In this document: piece by piece, positions 22,130-32,433 of the stretch
Layout of the letters: each line of letters starts with the position of its first letter
Numbering within the stretch: position 1 is the first letter of the stretch
NCBI GenBank assembly: GCA_027924585.1
Contig: BSBM01000372.1
Coordinates: forward strand, 10,213,001-10,277,000
Source of the DNA: Larix kaempferi
Lineage: Eukaryota > Streptophyta > Pinopsida > Pinales > Pinaceae
Reading direction: 5' to 3'
DNA: 64,000 nucleotides
Notes under the pieces: generated by a model
Seen by the model: only the letters and a program-made list of their open reading frames with translations
The model's database searches: none
Told to the model about the DNA's origin: nothing
Program-made: the position numbers and the translations under genes

Positions 22130-22720
22130 CTTGACTAGCAAGAACCATAAAGAGCATCTGAGGCCTTTTTCATCCTGTCCAGATCTCCAGGACTTATTAC
22201 ATGTGACCCCACCACAAAACCTCGAAAGATAATCCCAGGACTGATTACGAGCACAAGGCTCAACCTATCGGATCTCCCAGGGCACAAATTACATGTGGTC
22301 ACCACAAAACCTCGAAAGAGAATCCCAGGACTAATTACGAGCACAAGACTCAACCTATCAGATATCCCAGGGCACAAATTACATGTGGTCATGGAAAAAC
22401 CTCGAAAGAGCATCCCAGGACTGATTACGAGCACATGGCTCAACCTATCAGATCTCCCAGGGCACAAATTACATGCCATAGGATAAAACCTCGAAAGAGC
22501 ATCTGCTAGATATCCCAGGGAACGAATTACATGCCATAGCCAAAACCTCGAAAGATTATCTGCAGATCTCCCAGGGCACAAATTATATGTCCTCCCAAGC
22601 AAAACCTCGAAAGAGCATTTTCCAGGTATCCTAGGGTACAAATTACATGCCATAGGAAAAACCTCGAAAGACTATCTGCAAATCTCCCAGGGCACAAATT
22701 ACATGCTTATCTGCACAACC
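22130..22720. repeat. E4 minisatellite 1 (90-bp then about 57-bp units)
   Basis: CCCAGGGCACAAATTACATG recurs at 22276, 22366, 22456, 22513 (variant), 22569, 22630 (variant) and 22686. AAACCTCGAAAGA lies between the units. Spacing is 90 bp for the first units and 56-61 bp for the later ones, so the array has two unit lengths. It falls in the 3' non-coding part of E4 and is missing from copy B. Confidence 0.9.
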
Positions 22721-22889
22721 TGTTCCATAGCCACAAAGTATCAACCTAATACTCACCATACATAATCCTGATGTACACATGATCATCCTGATCATCATCA
22801 CTGCAACATCCTGCTGCATGTCATCTAAAGCAACATCCTGAAGCTCGTCATCCATGATCATCCTGATCATACAATGCATCCACCTGATG

Positions 22890-23300
22890 CATACCAAGTA
22901 TCTACCTGATACATATCATCATACATTATCCACCTGATCATACGGTGTATCCACCTGATACAAATACAAATACATGATACATATCAACATACATGATCCA
23001 CCTAATCATACAATTTATCCACCTAATACATATATAGATACATGGTCCAAGCATCCAACATGATGCATATACAAAATACATACAAATGATCCAACTGATC
23101 ATATCCATCATCCAACATGATGCATACATACATAAATGATCCAACTGATCATAACAAGCATCCAACATGATGCATATACAAAATACATACAAATGATCCA
23201 ACTGATCATATCCAGCATCCAACATGATGCATACATACATAAATGATCCAACTGATCATAACAAGCATCCAACATGATGCATATACATATACAGAGTAGT
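22890..23300. repeat. E4 minisatellite 2 (alternating 50/57-bp units)
   Basis: GATCCAACTGATCATA recurs at 23088, 23138, 23195 and 23245, i.e. spacing 50, 57, 50, which makes a higher-order unit of 107 bp. CATCCAACATGATGCATA lies in each unit. More diverged units (ATCCACCTGATACATA) extend to about 22890. Open minus-strand frames here are by-products of the repeat. Confidence 0.9.
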
Positions 23301-23602
23301 AACTGGAGCATCATCCTGATGCTCATCATCCATGATCCTCCTGATCATCATAGCATCATCCTCTTCAGATCATCTCATCGTCCACGAAGCACAGCCCAGA
23401 TGCACATCATCCAACACTTACACCACTGACATGGGAGAACACATCTACCACCATTCGGGGAAGGCTCCAGCCCTTAATTTTTCACCATGGGAGAACACAT
23501 CTACCACCATGTGAAAAATGGCTTAGCAATTACATCATGACCAAGGGAGAACACATCAACCATGTCAGAAAATCTCATGTGCATCTGCATCTTCCGAACT
23601 CA

Positions 23603-24153
23603 TCACTTCTCTTTGGAAGGAACCTCGATCTGAAGTGCACCAAGCCTCTCTCTGAAGTACTCAAACTCCACTATGGCCAATGGCTTGGTCAATACATCTG
23701 CAACCTGCTCATTCGTCGCAACATACTCTGCTTCAGCTGTACTCAGTGCTACGTAGGACTGCTTCTTGCTAAACCAAGAGATCACACCTGATCCTATACT
23801 AAAGCAACATCCAGATGAGCTCTTCCTATCTGCAGCATTGCCAACCCAATCTGAATCAACATAACCCTCAGGTTAAACTTTTAAATCGCTTCATACCTGA
23901 GCCCATAATCAACTGTACCCTTTAGGTACCTCAAAATATGCTTTACAGCAACCAGGTGAACACTCCTCGGATCCGTCAGGAATTGGCTCAATGTGTTCAC
24001 CGCAAAGCAAATATCTGGTCTCGTGTTCGTCAGGAACATCAAGGACCCAATCATCTGATGATACATAGAGACATCAACCGGCTCAGATGAAGCATCACAC
24101 AGAAGCTTCAGGTTCGATGCCATGGATATGGCCATAGCCTTGAAGTCCATCAT
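23603..24153 (-). pseudogene. E4 RNase H and RT-RH connection
   Basis: The minus strand 24153-23881 reads DVSMYHQMIGSLMFLTNTRP and FAVNTLSQFLTDPRSVHLVA then HILRYLKGTVDYGLRY; 23870-23785 has the DSDW region; 23785-23603 reads MISWFSKKQSYVALSTAEAE, then EQVADVLTKPLA. These are the copia RNase H motifs (Asp of DSDW, Glu of AEAEY) and the LTKPL tail. A stop between frames and a missing stretch between AEYVA and TNEQVAD (conserved residues lost) disable it. Confidence 0.88.
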
Positions 24154-24216
24154 CCCAAACCTCTTCAGGATCTCTACTACATACTTCCCTTGTCCAAGGA
24201 ATATTCCATCTGCACT

Positions 24217-24710
24217 CTACCACACCTCCATACCAAGAAAGTAGTGCATCATACCCAAGTTCTTCATCTCTAACTCGGTAGCAAGCTTCCGCTGTGTGTC
24301 GATAATTAATCTACCATCTCCTGTTACAAACAGGTCATCCACATACAGGAGTAGAATCACAGGATTCCCTTCCTCAACCTTGTAGTAAAGGTTGGAATCC
24401 GTTTCACTCTTGGTAAAGCCCAAACTAGATAGAAATCTGTTTATCCTACCAAGTTTTGCACACATATATGACTACACCATTCAACAAGGTTGTCTTGAAA
24501 TCCATCTGGTGTATCTTCTATTTCATCACTTTTATATTTCTCTATGCTGCCATCTGTAGCATGCTTGATCTGATAGTTCCATTTGGAAGTCACAACAGAC
24601 TTCCCTTCAACTCTTGGGACCGCATCCCAAACATCGTTCTTCATGATCGATGGATCATGGCATTCTTCCCGTATCCTGGGAACTTCAATATCTTCAATAT
24701 TTTCAATAGA
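24217..24710 (-). pseudogene. E4 reverse transcriptase fragments
   Basis: MKNDVWDAVPRVEGKSVVTS starts the RT amino terminus at 24644; a large internal part is missing, and the frame resumes as LGRINRFLSSLGFTKSETDS and VILLLYVDDLFVTGDG, with catalytic YVDD, then MKNLGMMHYFLGMEVW (24465-24217). The palm region between (MDVKTAFLNG-like) survives only as MDFKTTLLNGV-like codons near 24480-24510. RT is therefore deleted internally. Confidence 0.85.
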
Positions 24711-26133
24711 TAACTTTGTTGCTGAACAAATGTTATAGTCCTTCTTTTGTAGGTGATGGTATACGATCTTTCCTACACAAAAAGTTAAATTGCATGATTA
24801 GAAAGCATCTCATAGTTTTCAGAACAAATTCTTACACATAAATAAATATGTCATACAATCATGCAATTATCTTAGCCAATGCTTCAATACAACATTTATC
24901 CATATTTCGTAACTTTCTAGATGCCTTCCAATCTCTACCAAAACATTGTTAAGAGTGTGCACAACTCCTAACATGTCAGCAAAGAGGTTTCATTCTAGAT
25001 AAGTAGCAATGGAATGTTGTACAGTGCCATAGGCCACTTACCCATGTATATTAGTAGTATATTGTTCATCAATGCAACTATTCTAATATGCATAATACAC
25101 AACCTAATTCTAGGAACATCAGTATATACATTATTGAACAGTATTATGTAAGAAATGACAATCCAAATACTTATCTTTATTTGGTTGCACGGTGGACTCC
25201 CTCTGAATCTTTGCAACTCCATTCTGATGTGGATTGTGAGAAGTGGTCAACTCCCTCTAAATATCTGCATCCTTGCATAAACTACTGAAATGTCCTCCTT
25301 TGCTTTCTTGCAGGAACAACTAGAGTGTGCTCCCTCTTGATCTTTGCTTCCTGGATTACCTGTCCTTGAACTTACATCCATCCTTAATCACTATGCATGC
25401 TTATTAGTATCATAATTGTGTTATCCTTGAGGTCTCATACATAATCACACATTTATTAGTGTAATCTTAATACTATCAAAACACAATAGTCTTAAACATG
25501 TATAGTCATGATCATTCACAGATAATAAACATTAGTATTCAAGGTTTCAAAGAAGTCTTTTTTTACTCATGCATATTCTTATTTGATCATAGGACTCTTC
25601 TGATTAGTTAAATCATCAATGCATAAACCCGTGATTACTCAAACCTATACCTTCATGATTCTTCTGGTTAGTCATATCATCAATTATGGTAAGAAACATA
25701 ATATGTATACAGCCATGACTATTCAAACCTATGACTTCATGAATAATCATTATCAATAACACAACAGTATAAGATCCTTACACAAGGTAGGATTCTAGCT
25801 TGATATAGCAAAAACATACCTGGATTAGCATGCTAGCTAGATATGTCTAACATACTCGCATAATGTCTTCTGGTTCTCTTCAGTGACTTGTGCTAGTAAC
25901 CTGCATGTCTCATAAGTTAACCATTGTAGAACCAAGTTATACATACCTCGAAAGTAGATCTTCTATGTGATCCATGACAATGGATGAATCTTTGTCTTCA
26001 TGTCACCATGAGCATATGTTCTTGAAGTAGAACATGATTTGACTTTCTTGGTGTACCTTTTGTGTCAGCAAACAACATAAACCTCATACAACATCACAAT
26101 GCATTAGTACAATCATAAGTGTCAAAACCTTAA
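24711..26133 (-). pseudogene. E4 integrase relics in AT-rich spacer
   Basis: Most of this region has no coding signal, but the minus strand at 25285-25210 reads CKDADIQRELTTSHNPHQNG followed by VAK, the conserved integrase block before ERKNR. The rest of the integrase cannot be found. Four minus-strand AGGTATGT-like motifs (near 25806, 25849, 25945, 26238) resemble splice donors. The part to the left of 25005 is absent from copy B. Confidence 0.6.
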
Positions 26134-26400
26134 TCAATGAATATCTTCTATTAAGGTGATATGACAAGTCCAGTAATTAATCAAGATTGTACTATAATGA
26201 TATGAAGACAAACATATGATAAACTTAACCATGAAACATACCTGTAAGCCATACCTGTCAAGATTGCTTGTAATCTTCTTATGGAAGGCCTTAGCCTCAT
26301 CTCCCTCTGAGACAGGAACTTCTTCACTTATGCAGGTGACCAATCCATCTTCTTCTAGGATCAACCCAATCCACTTAATTTGCAAGAACTGGACCTGGAG
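26134..26400 (-). pseudogene. E4 gag amino-terminal fragment
   Basis: The minus strand reads LQIKWIGLILEEDGLVTCIS then VPVSEGDEAKAFHKK, resembling the start of E1 gag (IGLILEDNDLTKFVKE, EEDEAKEKHKK), so E1 and E4 are related copia families. The similarity ends after NLDRYGLQ, where GTATGT follows. No capsid core or zinc knuckle is found. Confidence 0.7.
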
Positions 26401-26819
26401 TTGGATTAGGGTTTGTCAAAGAAACCCCAAAAATTAAAACTTTGAATTTCAAACTTTCAAAAGGATAGAAATATGCGCCTTGATGAGCTGATCAAGTTGG
26501 TATATTCAGAATTTGAAAACTGCAAAGTTTCACCCCTCAAAATTGCCTTTTAGATTTCTGGATTCACTCGGGAGGAGCCTGAATTAGGGTTTGAGTTTCC
26601 CGGAGCTTCACCCAACCAAAAAATCTGATCTTGGTCTCTAAATTTCGATTTTGATGAGTAGCATCCATCCGTGGTCTCCGATTACAAAAATTCCAACTTT
26701 ATTTGAAGCCCTAAATTGCGGAAGCCATGAATGAAGGTACTCAAAAATAATTTTGTTTTGACATAAATATGTACCTGATTGTTTCTGGTGTAACTACAAA
26801 CTTTTTGATCCACAGGGTC

Positions 26820-27215
26820 TGAAAAACATTTCTGAGATAACACGACCTATTATCTTTCCATCCCGACAGGTCTGACCTCAATTGGACTCTCTTAGAGAGA
26901 GTTATGCCAAGTTTCGCAACGTGACCTGTTTATGGGATAATACAGGAGAACGAACTTGTACAGAGTGCCACGTGTCACTGTTTCAACTTCGGCATCTAAA
27001 CGTTTTTCCTGAGATAGCCCGACTTGTTATATTTCCATTGCGATAGGTCTTACCTCAATTGGATTCTCTGAGAAAGAGTTATTCCAAGTGCCGCAACATG
27101 ACCTGTTTATGGGATAATACAGGAGAGCGAACTTGTACGGCATTCCACGTGTCACTGTTTCAACTTCGGCCTCTGAAAATGTTTCCTGAGATAGTACAGT
27201 CTGTGTACTACCTGT
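26820..27215. repeat. E4 leader tandem repeat, 177-bp unit
   Basis: A unit containing TGACCTGTTTATGGGATAAT, CACGTGTCACTGTTTCAACT and AGGTCTGACCTCAATTGGA occurs twice plus a partial third; the TGACCTG motif sits at about 26922 and 27099, 177 bp apart. The same spacing is kept in copy B (about 46474 and 46651). It lies in the 5' leader of E4 between primer site and gag. Confidence 0.88.
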
Positions 27216-27543
27216 CACCTTTTACAAAATTTCATTTGGAGCTTCCTAGCCCAAGTTATGACCTTTTTCCAAAGGTCACCTGATTTTGACTCAGATTTGG
27301 AAGAGGCAGAAACCCTATATTGTACATATCATAAATCACAAAGTACAACGAATTAGAGGTTGTCCTTTGGCACAAGGTACATGGGGATCTGTTCTTCGAC
27401 CTGTAAAAGTTTCAGATCCGAAAACTTCGCCAAAACGGATTTATAGCGAAAGTGCTACGATGACTGGTTTTTGCTATATCAAGCCCTAGCATCGTAAGTG
27501 CAACAAGTGTCATACATGCCATATCATGCCTTCTTTCAGGCTA

Positions 27544-27555
27544 GCTCTGATACCA
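27544..27555 (-). other. E4 primer-binding site
   Basis: On the minus strand TGGTATCAGAGC abuts the 5' LTR, an exact match to the initiator-methionine tRNA type primer site used by plant copia elements. Confidence 0.93.
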
Positions 27556-28241
27556 TGTTAAATTTTCAGAATTTACTTCAATCTGATCTAGGATCTTAAT
27601 TGAGAGAACAACATGTACAGCAAATCTATAGCATATAAATCATGGACACAATAATGCAAGCACACAAGAGACACAGAGTTTACTTGGGGAAAACCATAAA
27701 GGTGAAAAACCCCAATAACTTCCTCAGAGATAGATAGAGCAATGATACAACCAGAATACAAGAGATAGTCTTCTCCTAGCAGCAGAGCCTCCTCCTCCAC
27801 AAGTGCGCCACTCTCCCAAGTGTGAGTGAGAGAATAGAATGTGTAGAGTGAGATAATAGAATGTGTAGAGTGAGATAATAGAATGTGTAAAATGAGAGAG
27901 ACACACTCTCTATTTATACACTAACTTGACTTGACCTTTACTCAACTAGGTCGGCCTCAACTTAACCACATAAACATAATGTTGACTGGGCCGACCCCCA
28001 CTAGGGTGGTCTAATAACCCTTTGACCCACATGGCCGACCCCCAATAGGGTGGTCTAATAACCCTTTGACCCACATGACTTATATAGGGCCGACCCCAAC
28101 ATGGTGGTCTAATAACAAGTATAAGTTAAGACACTTACAATATAAATGACGACACTTTCGTATAGAGGAATAATAACATCTCTATAGGAATACAATATAC
28201 ATATATGTGAAATACATTCCGAAGTTACATATACATCAACA
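27556..28241 (-). repeat. E4 5' LTR, copy A
   Basis: 686 bp, direct repeat of 21216-21883, followed by target duplication TGTTG (28242-28246). Copy B has lost this LTR in its 1.3-kb deletion. Confidence 0.95.
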
Positions 28242-29205
28242 TGTTGTAGACCATGATTCAAGGATGTATAAGTTCTCACATTTTCTTGAGTTCTCTTCTC
28301 CAAATGAAATGTTGTCACATGGAAATGAAGTCAACAAGATATGGCATGAGAGATTTGGACATCTAAACTACATATATCTTCAAACATTGAGCAAAGAAGA
28401 GATGGTTGAAGGTCTTCCAAAAATCAGTTTTTCCAATGGCACCTGCAAAGGGTGCATTGTTGAGAAGCATGCTAAGAAGAAGTATGAGAAAGGGAAGGCA
28501 ACAAGATTTGTTGAAACTCTTGGTTTAGTGCATTTAAATCTTATTGTTCCACTCCCCACTCCCTCCTATGGAAGCAGCAACTATTTTCTCACCTTCATTG
28601 ATGATATCTCAAGGTATTGTTGGTTGTATTTTCTGAAGCAAAAATTTGAAGTTTTCCAATGGTTCAAAGTTTTCAATAACTGTGTGGAGAAATTTAGTGG
28701 GAGAACCATGAAGGTATTGAGTACTGATAATGGAAGGGAGTATGTCAATAAGGAAACTCAGTAGCTCTGTGAAGAGCATGGCATCCAAATGCAACATTTT
28801 GTTCCCTACACACCTTAGCAAAATGGTGTTGCAGAGTGCAAGAATAGAGCACAGAAGGAGATGGCCACTTGCATGATGGAGGCTAAGTATTTTTCTCCAA
28901 ATCTATGGGTTGAAGCTATGAATTGTGTTGCATGTGTTCAGAATAGAGCACCACATAAAGCCTTGTAAAACATGACTCCATATGAGGCTTGGATGGTCCA
29001 CAAGCCAAATGTTTCTCATTTCAGGGTGTTTGGCTCAAAGCCTTGGGATAGAATTCCCCCAGAGAAGAGAAAGGCCTTGCAGCCCCAAATCGAGGATTGA
29101 ATCATGGTTGGATATGTGGAATATGCAAAGGGATACAAGATATTTGACCCATCCTCTCTCAAAACATTCATTGAAATAAGTGTCCAATTTGAAGAAGAAT
29201 AACCC
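28242..29205 (+). pseudogene. E3 integrase, copy A
   Basis: The plus strand after E4 reads EVNKIWHERFGHLNYIYLQT (HHCC zinc domain), NGTCKGCIVEKHAKKK, YFLTFIDDISRYCWLYFLKQ, VLSTDNGREYVNKETQ, and after stops NGVAECKNRAQKEMATCMME, TPYEAWMVHKPNVSHFRVFG. These are the expected copia integrase blocks in order (D, D and E regions). Stops occur after KETQ, in YTP-stop-QNG, after PHKAL, after QIED and near 29203, so the domain is inactive. Confidence 0.9.
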
Positions 29206-30092
29206 ATGCAAGCTACAGAACAAGGTGAAGGGGAATGCTCATATCCTCTTCTTGATGATGATGTAAGTGATTGCTCTTTCTCTGGTATTTCTGATTCTGA
29301 TATTGTTGATGATGATGATGATATGGATTCTGATCATGACCCTCCCTCAAGGCACAAGTGGGATGAGAAAACAATACAAGCTGCTGGTGAGCTTGTTGGA
29401 GACCCTCAAGATCCTAGGAAAACAAGATCTCAGTTTCACAATTCTTTTGCATGTTGTGATTCTGCTCTGAGTGGTAGATTTTTTTTATGGTTGGATCTGA
29501 TCCACAATCATACTCAGAATCATCTAAATACCCAAGGTGTAAAACCTCCATGCAATAAGAGATGAACTCCCTCCATGAGAACAAAACTTGGGATTTGGTC
29601 CCTCTTCCTCCCAAGAGGAAACTAGTGCAATGTAAATGGGTTTACAGAACCAAAGTAGCATCTGATGGATCTGATCTAAATTATAAGGCCAGGTTGGTGG
29701 CTAAGGTTTACTCTCAGGTCCAAGGAGTGGACTATACAAAGACATTTCCACCAGTGGCAAAGATGGACTCCATAAGACTAGTTTTGGCCATTGGAGCTTC
29801 CAAGCGATGGGAGGTTCATCACATGGATGTGAAGAGTGCATTTCTTCATGGGAATATGAATGAAAATATCTATATGAATCAGCCTGAAGGATTCATTTCT
29901 TATCATACACTTGTGTTCAGGTTGAAGAAGTCACTCTATGGGCTCAAACAAGCTCCTAGAGCTTGGTATGACAAAATGGACAATTTTCTACTATCTTTGA
30001 GCTTTGAGAGATGTAAGACTGATCCTAATGTCTATATGCACCATGTTAGTGACTTGATATTGATAATAGTACTGTATTTTGATTACTGGTAG
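29206..30092 (+). pseudogene. E3 reverse transcriptase, copy A
   Basis: It starts with an acidic linker (DIVDDDDDMDSDHD) and DPQDPRKTRSQF, then, after a frameshift, MNSLHENKTWDLVPLPPKRK (RT start), LVLAIGASKRWEVHHMDVKS with AFLHGNMNENIYMNQPEGF, and KSLYGLKQAPRAWYDKMDN. Where LLYVDDLLITG is expected the DNA encodes LYFD then ITG in another frame: about 10 bases are missing, removing the second catalytic Asp. The same lesion is in copy B, so it predates the duplication. Confidence 0.9.
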
Positions 30093-30757
30093 CTGCACCA
30101 AAGAATTGGGTTCATTAAAGGTTGCATTACACAGTGCATTTTCCATGACCGATCTAGGATTGTTGAAACGATTTTTGGGTTTGGAAATTAATCAACTGTG
30201 GATGGGATCTATATCTCGCAATCAAGATATGATTCAGATATGTTTCATAAGTTCAATATGGTTGAATTTAATCCTGCAAAATTCCCATTCCTTTCGATAT
30301 TTAAGCTAAATGAATGGGGTTCCTCACCACTAGTTGACAGGTCACTGTATAGACAACTATTTGGGATCTTGTTGTATATCACACACTCTCAACCAGATTT
30401 TTCTTATGATGTTGGGGTTTTTGCAAGGCACATGCAAAAGCCTCATGAGTTCCATTGGAAGTTAGCCAAGAGGAACTTCATTATGTACAGGGTACTAAGC
30501 ATTTTGGTATCCACTATGCAGCTGGTTCATCTCTTGAACTAGTTGGTTTTACGGAATTTTATTGGGATGGTGATAGTTCTGATCGGAAGTCAACTTCTAG
30601 TTATGTGTTTATGCTTGCACATGGTCCCATTTGTTGTTCAAGCAATAAGTATCACACCATATCCTTATATTCAGCTGAGGCTGAATACAGGGGAGCAATG
30701 AATGCAACTACAAAATGTGTGTGGTTGCAAGGTATTCTTGGATAATTTGGCATTGTG
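30079..30757 (+). pseudogene. E3 RT end and RNase H, copy A
   Basis: Three overlapping frames give MTDLGLLKRFLGLEI, SLYRQLFGILLYITHSQPDF then YVQGTKHFGIHYAAGSSLEL and ISLYSAEAEYRGAMNAT. These are copia RT C-terminal and RNase H motifs (AEAEY Glu present; the Asp of the SDW motif appears as EFYWDGDSS). Frame changes near 30190 and 30470 break it. More RNase H-like remnants follow to about 30960. Confidence 0.88.
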
Positions 30758-31182
30758 TTTGATTCACCCACAGTCATTTGGTGTGAAATCAAAGCACAAT
30801 CAAGATTTCCATTGATCCAGTACAGAGATAGAGGACCAAGCACATAGATATTCACATGAACTACATTTGAGGCTTGGTGCATGACCAGATCATATCATTA
30901 CAGTATTTCCCTTCTGCTGAGCAAACTGCTGATATCTTCACCACGAGTTTTACTGAGAAGACCTTCGCTTACCTTAGATCACTCCTTGGGATGAGTGATA
31001 CATGGTGAATATTGGTGTATTTTCATATATTCCACATGCCCATTTTTTAGGGGAGGTTTTATTTCCCATGTGGTTTTTCTTCTTTCCTTGGTTACATGGA
31101 AAAATAAATTTTATGTTGTAAAAGGTGACTTGAGCCTTAGTTTCCAAGGCCTTATTTTGATATTCCACTAAGTCTAGCTTAT

Positions 31183-31189
31183 GGGGGGG
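31183..31189 (+). other. E3 polypurine tract, copy A
   Basis: A run of seven G in ATGGGGGGGT directly upstream of the 3' LTR at 31191, the expected plus-strand primer position. It is the same in copy B near 49399-49405. Confidence 0.8.
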
Positions 31190-31190
31190 T

Positions 31191-31995
31191 TGTTAGAGAA
31201 ATATTATAACTTATTACCTTAATAATTAATTAATTGATGGTTATTAGGTGCTAAAATGGTTAATGATTACATCCCTAGGTGTGAACAAGGTTATTATAAG
31301 TTGGCTAGAAATTGTCTGGGCTAGTATGAACTAGATCATAATGTATGGGCCAAAGTATGAGCCAAAGTATGGGCCAAGGGTGGTCAAAATAGTTTTTGGG
31401 CGCTAACCCACATGCATTTATTGCCTCCGGCATGCCTAAGGCGCCATCCTTCCATGTTTTGTGGATTTGGTTTGACCATAGGCACCCATGCATTGAACCT
31501 AGTCATTTACCCCTCTTTTGGCTATTTTTGGCATATCCTAGCCTACCTAACTTCCACCCAACCATCTCCTTCACATGTGTGAGCTCCATCTTGGTTCCCC
31601 ATGCTTACCCAATGTTCACATGCACAATTCAAACCTCTTTGGGATATTTTGGAAACCATTTGGTCAACCTGGGGTGATTGGGATAAATCTAAGCTAGCTA
31701 AGTGTGGACACTCCAACCACATCCTATTTCTTCCTATTGTTATATAGGGATGATCAAAACTCATTATTGGGTTGGAATGTTAATAGAATTTGATATTTTA
31801 TCATTTGTGTATCCTGATTTTTTATCATTTGTTTTGTAATTTGATCATTTGTTCTGATATTTGATCAATTGTTCTGAGTTTTGATCATTTGTTTTTCCAT
31901 AAATATATATGCACTTGTTTCTTTCATAATATGTAAAATATTTCAACTGTGAGGTATCCATAGTAGCTAGATCCTATTGTGTTATATATTTTACA
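31191..31995 (+). repeat. E3 3' LTR, copy A
   Basis: 805 bp, direct repeat of 18883-19688, followed by target duplication TGGAG at 31996-32000. Confidence 0.95.
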
Positions 31996-32397
31996 TGGAG
32001 GAATTGCCATATGTTAAATAACAATTTTGAAAAATTTTAGTTTTGGAATTTTCATTTACATGGATTTTTAATTTAGGGAATTATAAAAATTTATATTTTT
32101 ATTAAGGATATGAGGCAACAATGAATATTTGGATGCCTACGTTTCCAATCCCCCTTGCTCTTCTAATTCACCCTCCACTTCCATGTTAGAAGCCCTGAAC
32201 GCTCGAGTGTTTTGGTTGAAATCAACCAATGAACAATGGATGCAAAGTGCGGAAACAACCTATTTTTGTCTTTTAATATATTAACAAGAATGCGTGAGTA
32301 TTATATAATTCATAACGCTCGCGCATTATGTATGTCTATAATTCTTGCGCATTTTGATTTCATATCCTGCGTGTTAATTAACATGGCAGGATCGGGC
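31996..32397. other. Right flank of E3, end of duplicated block A
   Basis: Non-coding AT-rich DNA that continues the sequence interrupted by E3. It ends at GATCGGGC (32390-32397); in copy B the same GATCGGGC at 50606-50613 continues into CTGCCCATGCATAG, which is the original right-hand neighbour. Confidence 0.8.
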
Positions 32398-32415
32398 GCA
32401 TTTTGATTTCATATC
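32396..32415. repeat. Templated insertion at duplication junction
   Basis: The 20 bases GCGCATTTTGATTTCATATC at 32396-32415 repeat exactly the bases at 32347-32366, 49 bp upstream. They stand between the end of copy A and the start of copy B (TTGGTTAAG, 32416, equal to 9834). Copy B's own right end lacks the second occurrence, so the stretch was added when the duplication formed. Confidence 0.9.
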
Positions 32416-32433
32416 TTGGTTAAGGAAGATTCC

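Larger units (their letters stand above)
21216..28241 (-). mobile_element. E4: Ty1/copia-like LTR retrotransposon nested in E3, copy A
   Basis: Complete 7026-bp insertion with LTRs at 21216-21883 and 27556-28241 (TGTTAAAT...CATCAACA), target duplication TGTTG on both sides, primer-binding site at 27544-27555 and polypurine tract at 21884-21892, all consistent with minus-strand orientation. The interior has a gag amino terminus, damaged integrase pieces, RT and RNase H fragments. Two minisatellite blocks lie in the 3' region. I counted five differences in the first 143 bp of the LTR pair, so it is younger than E3. Pol is too broken to function. Confidence 0.95.
18883..31995 (+). mobile_element. 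E3: Ty1/copia-like LTR retrotransposon, copy A, with E4 nested inside
   Basis: LTRs at 18883-19688 and 31191-31995 start TGTTAGAG and end TTTTACA. Target duplication TGGAG is present at 18878-18882 and 31996-32000. A primer-binding site follows the left LTR and a G-run polypurine tract precedes the right one. Gag, protease, integrase, RT and RNase H follow in copia order on the plus strand. Without E4 and its target copy the element is about 6.1 kb. I counted 13 differences between the first ~190 bp of its two LTRs. RT and protease active sites are damaged. Confidence 0.95.
9834..32397. repeat. Large tandem duplication, copy A (22.6 kb)
   Basis: Every feature in this block recurs to the right in the same order and orientation with a constant offset (22582-22583 bp for 9834 to about 18900, 22563 bp near 20075-20765). 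Offsets then change only at two deletions in copy B, to about 19554 and then about 18215. Hand comparison of 93 bp of E1 gag (from 12301) against its partner shows five differences. The block contains E1 from mid-RT to its 5' LTR, the unknown gene, and E3 with nested E4. Confidence 0.95.

Noticed and set aside
22276-22720. Possible CRISPR-like array
   Set aside because: Units are contiguous tandem repeats with irregular length and similar spacers inside a plant retrotransposon; no cas-like genes and the wrong kind of genome.
22135-23329. Cysteine- and methionine-rich minus-strand ORFs
   Set aside because: They are translations of two minisatellite arrays in the 3' region of E4; repeat period, not selection, keeps them open.
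27544-27555. tRNA gene remnants at TGGTATCAGAGC motifs
   Set aside because: Only 12-15 bases match the tRNA end and each lies exactly at an LTR edge, so they are primer-binding sites.
29267-29470. Aspartate-rich protein (DDDDDMDSD) as an independent gene
   Set aside because: It is the acidic linker between integrase and RT of E3, in frame with RT in copy B.
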